From positions 744,001 to 808,000 of the forward strand of contig CAVPQI010000001.1 of NCBI GenBank assembly GCA_963707515.1: DNA of 64,000 bases, given 5' to 3'. Position numbers and translations under genes: made by a program. This document shows, piece after piece, positions 63,999-64,000 of this stretch; position 1 is the stretch's first letter; each line of letters starts with the position of its first letter. This DNA is from Sva-07 sp963707515 (lineage in GTDB: Bacteria; Actinomycetota; Acidimicrobiia; Acidimicrobiales; Ilumatobacteraceae). The notes below the pieces were generated by a model. It was not told where the DNA came from. It saw nothing but the letters and a program-made list of their open reading frames with translations, and searched no databases.

Positions 63999-64000
63999 CG

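Overview
The window is about 69% GC, with dense genes, many ATGA/GTGA start-stop overlaps and frequent GTG starts. It carries actinobacterial marker genes: a PafB/PafC-type WYL pair, CofC and an LLM-class F420 enzyme, a ROK polyphosphate glucokinase, a mycoredoxin-like thioredoxin-fold protein, a WS/DGAT acyltransferase, LigD-polymerase plus Ku, and HU next to a lysine-rich histone-like protein. Together these suggest an actinobacterium, most likely of the class Acidimicrobiia (Ilumatobacter-like). That placement is inference from gene content. No rRNA, tRNA or CRISPR array was recognised, and no gap between genes exceeds about 300 bases.

Layout. 1-8.5 kb: a D-aminoacylase-like 3' end, then a minus-strand operon with a dipeptide/oligopeptide-type ABC importer (binding protein, ATPase, two permeases, second ATPase) feeding into a four-carbon acid-sugar kinase and a class II aldolase. 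The second ATPase has a hydrophobic insertion inside its nucleotide-binding domain. 8.7-16.5 kb: PLP-dependent lyase/decarboxylase, F420 oxidoreductase, an ECF42-type sigma factor with its YCII/DGPF partner, a beta-lactamase-fold hydrolase, and the NHEJ pair LigD-Pol/Ku. 16.5-32 kb: cell-envelope proteins, an M24 peptidase, reverse transsulfuration plus trehalose synthesis (CBS, cystathionine lyase, OtsA, OtsB), RNase HII, GpsA, CofC, a PIG-L deacetylase, and HU with an H1-like partner. 32-42.6 kb: PIN-PhoH, a DnaQ-like exonuclease, PafC/PafB, a B12-binding protein, aldehyde dehydrogenase, Pgi, 6-phosphogluconolactonase, RarD and two lipoproteins. 42.7-48 kb: a complete LIV-type branched-chain amino-acid ABC importer. 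48-64 kb: a zinc peptidase lipoprotein, alpha/beta hydrolase, L,D-transpeptidase, glycosyltransferase, ArgG, a RAYT transposase with matching REP hairpins, an M20 peptidase, an MmyB-like regulator, indolepyruvate oxidoreductase, polyphosphate glucokinase, an acyl-CoA dehydrogenase and a partial WS/DGAT.

Three points stand out. (1) Seven genes (dppB, the sigma factor, the M24 peptidase, gpsA, cofC, an alpha/beta hydrolase and indolepyruvate oxidoreductase) are each split by a frameshift of the same phase. All seven can be repaired by restoring one CG dinucleotide to a short CG run. This is either a systematic sequence error or a -2 CG-deletion mutational signature. (2) A RAYT gene is surrounded by about 43-nt REP hairpins, some of which supply or overlap the stop codons of neighbouring genes. 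(3) An oligopeptide-type ABC ATPase has predicted membrane segments inserted between its Q-loop and signature motif, next to a permease with an extra hydrophobic N-terminus.
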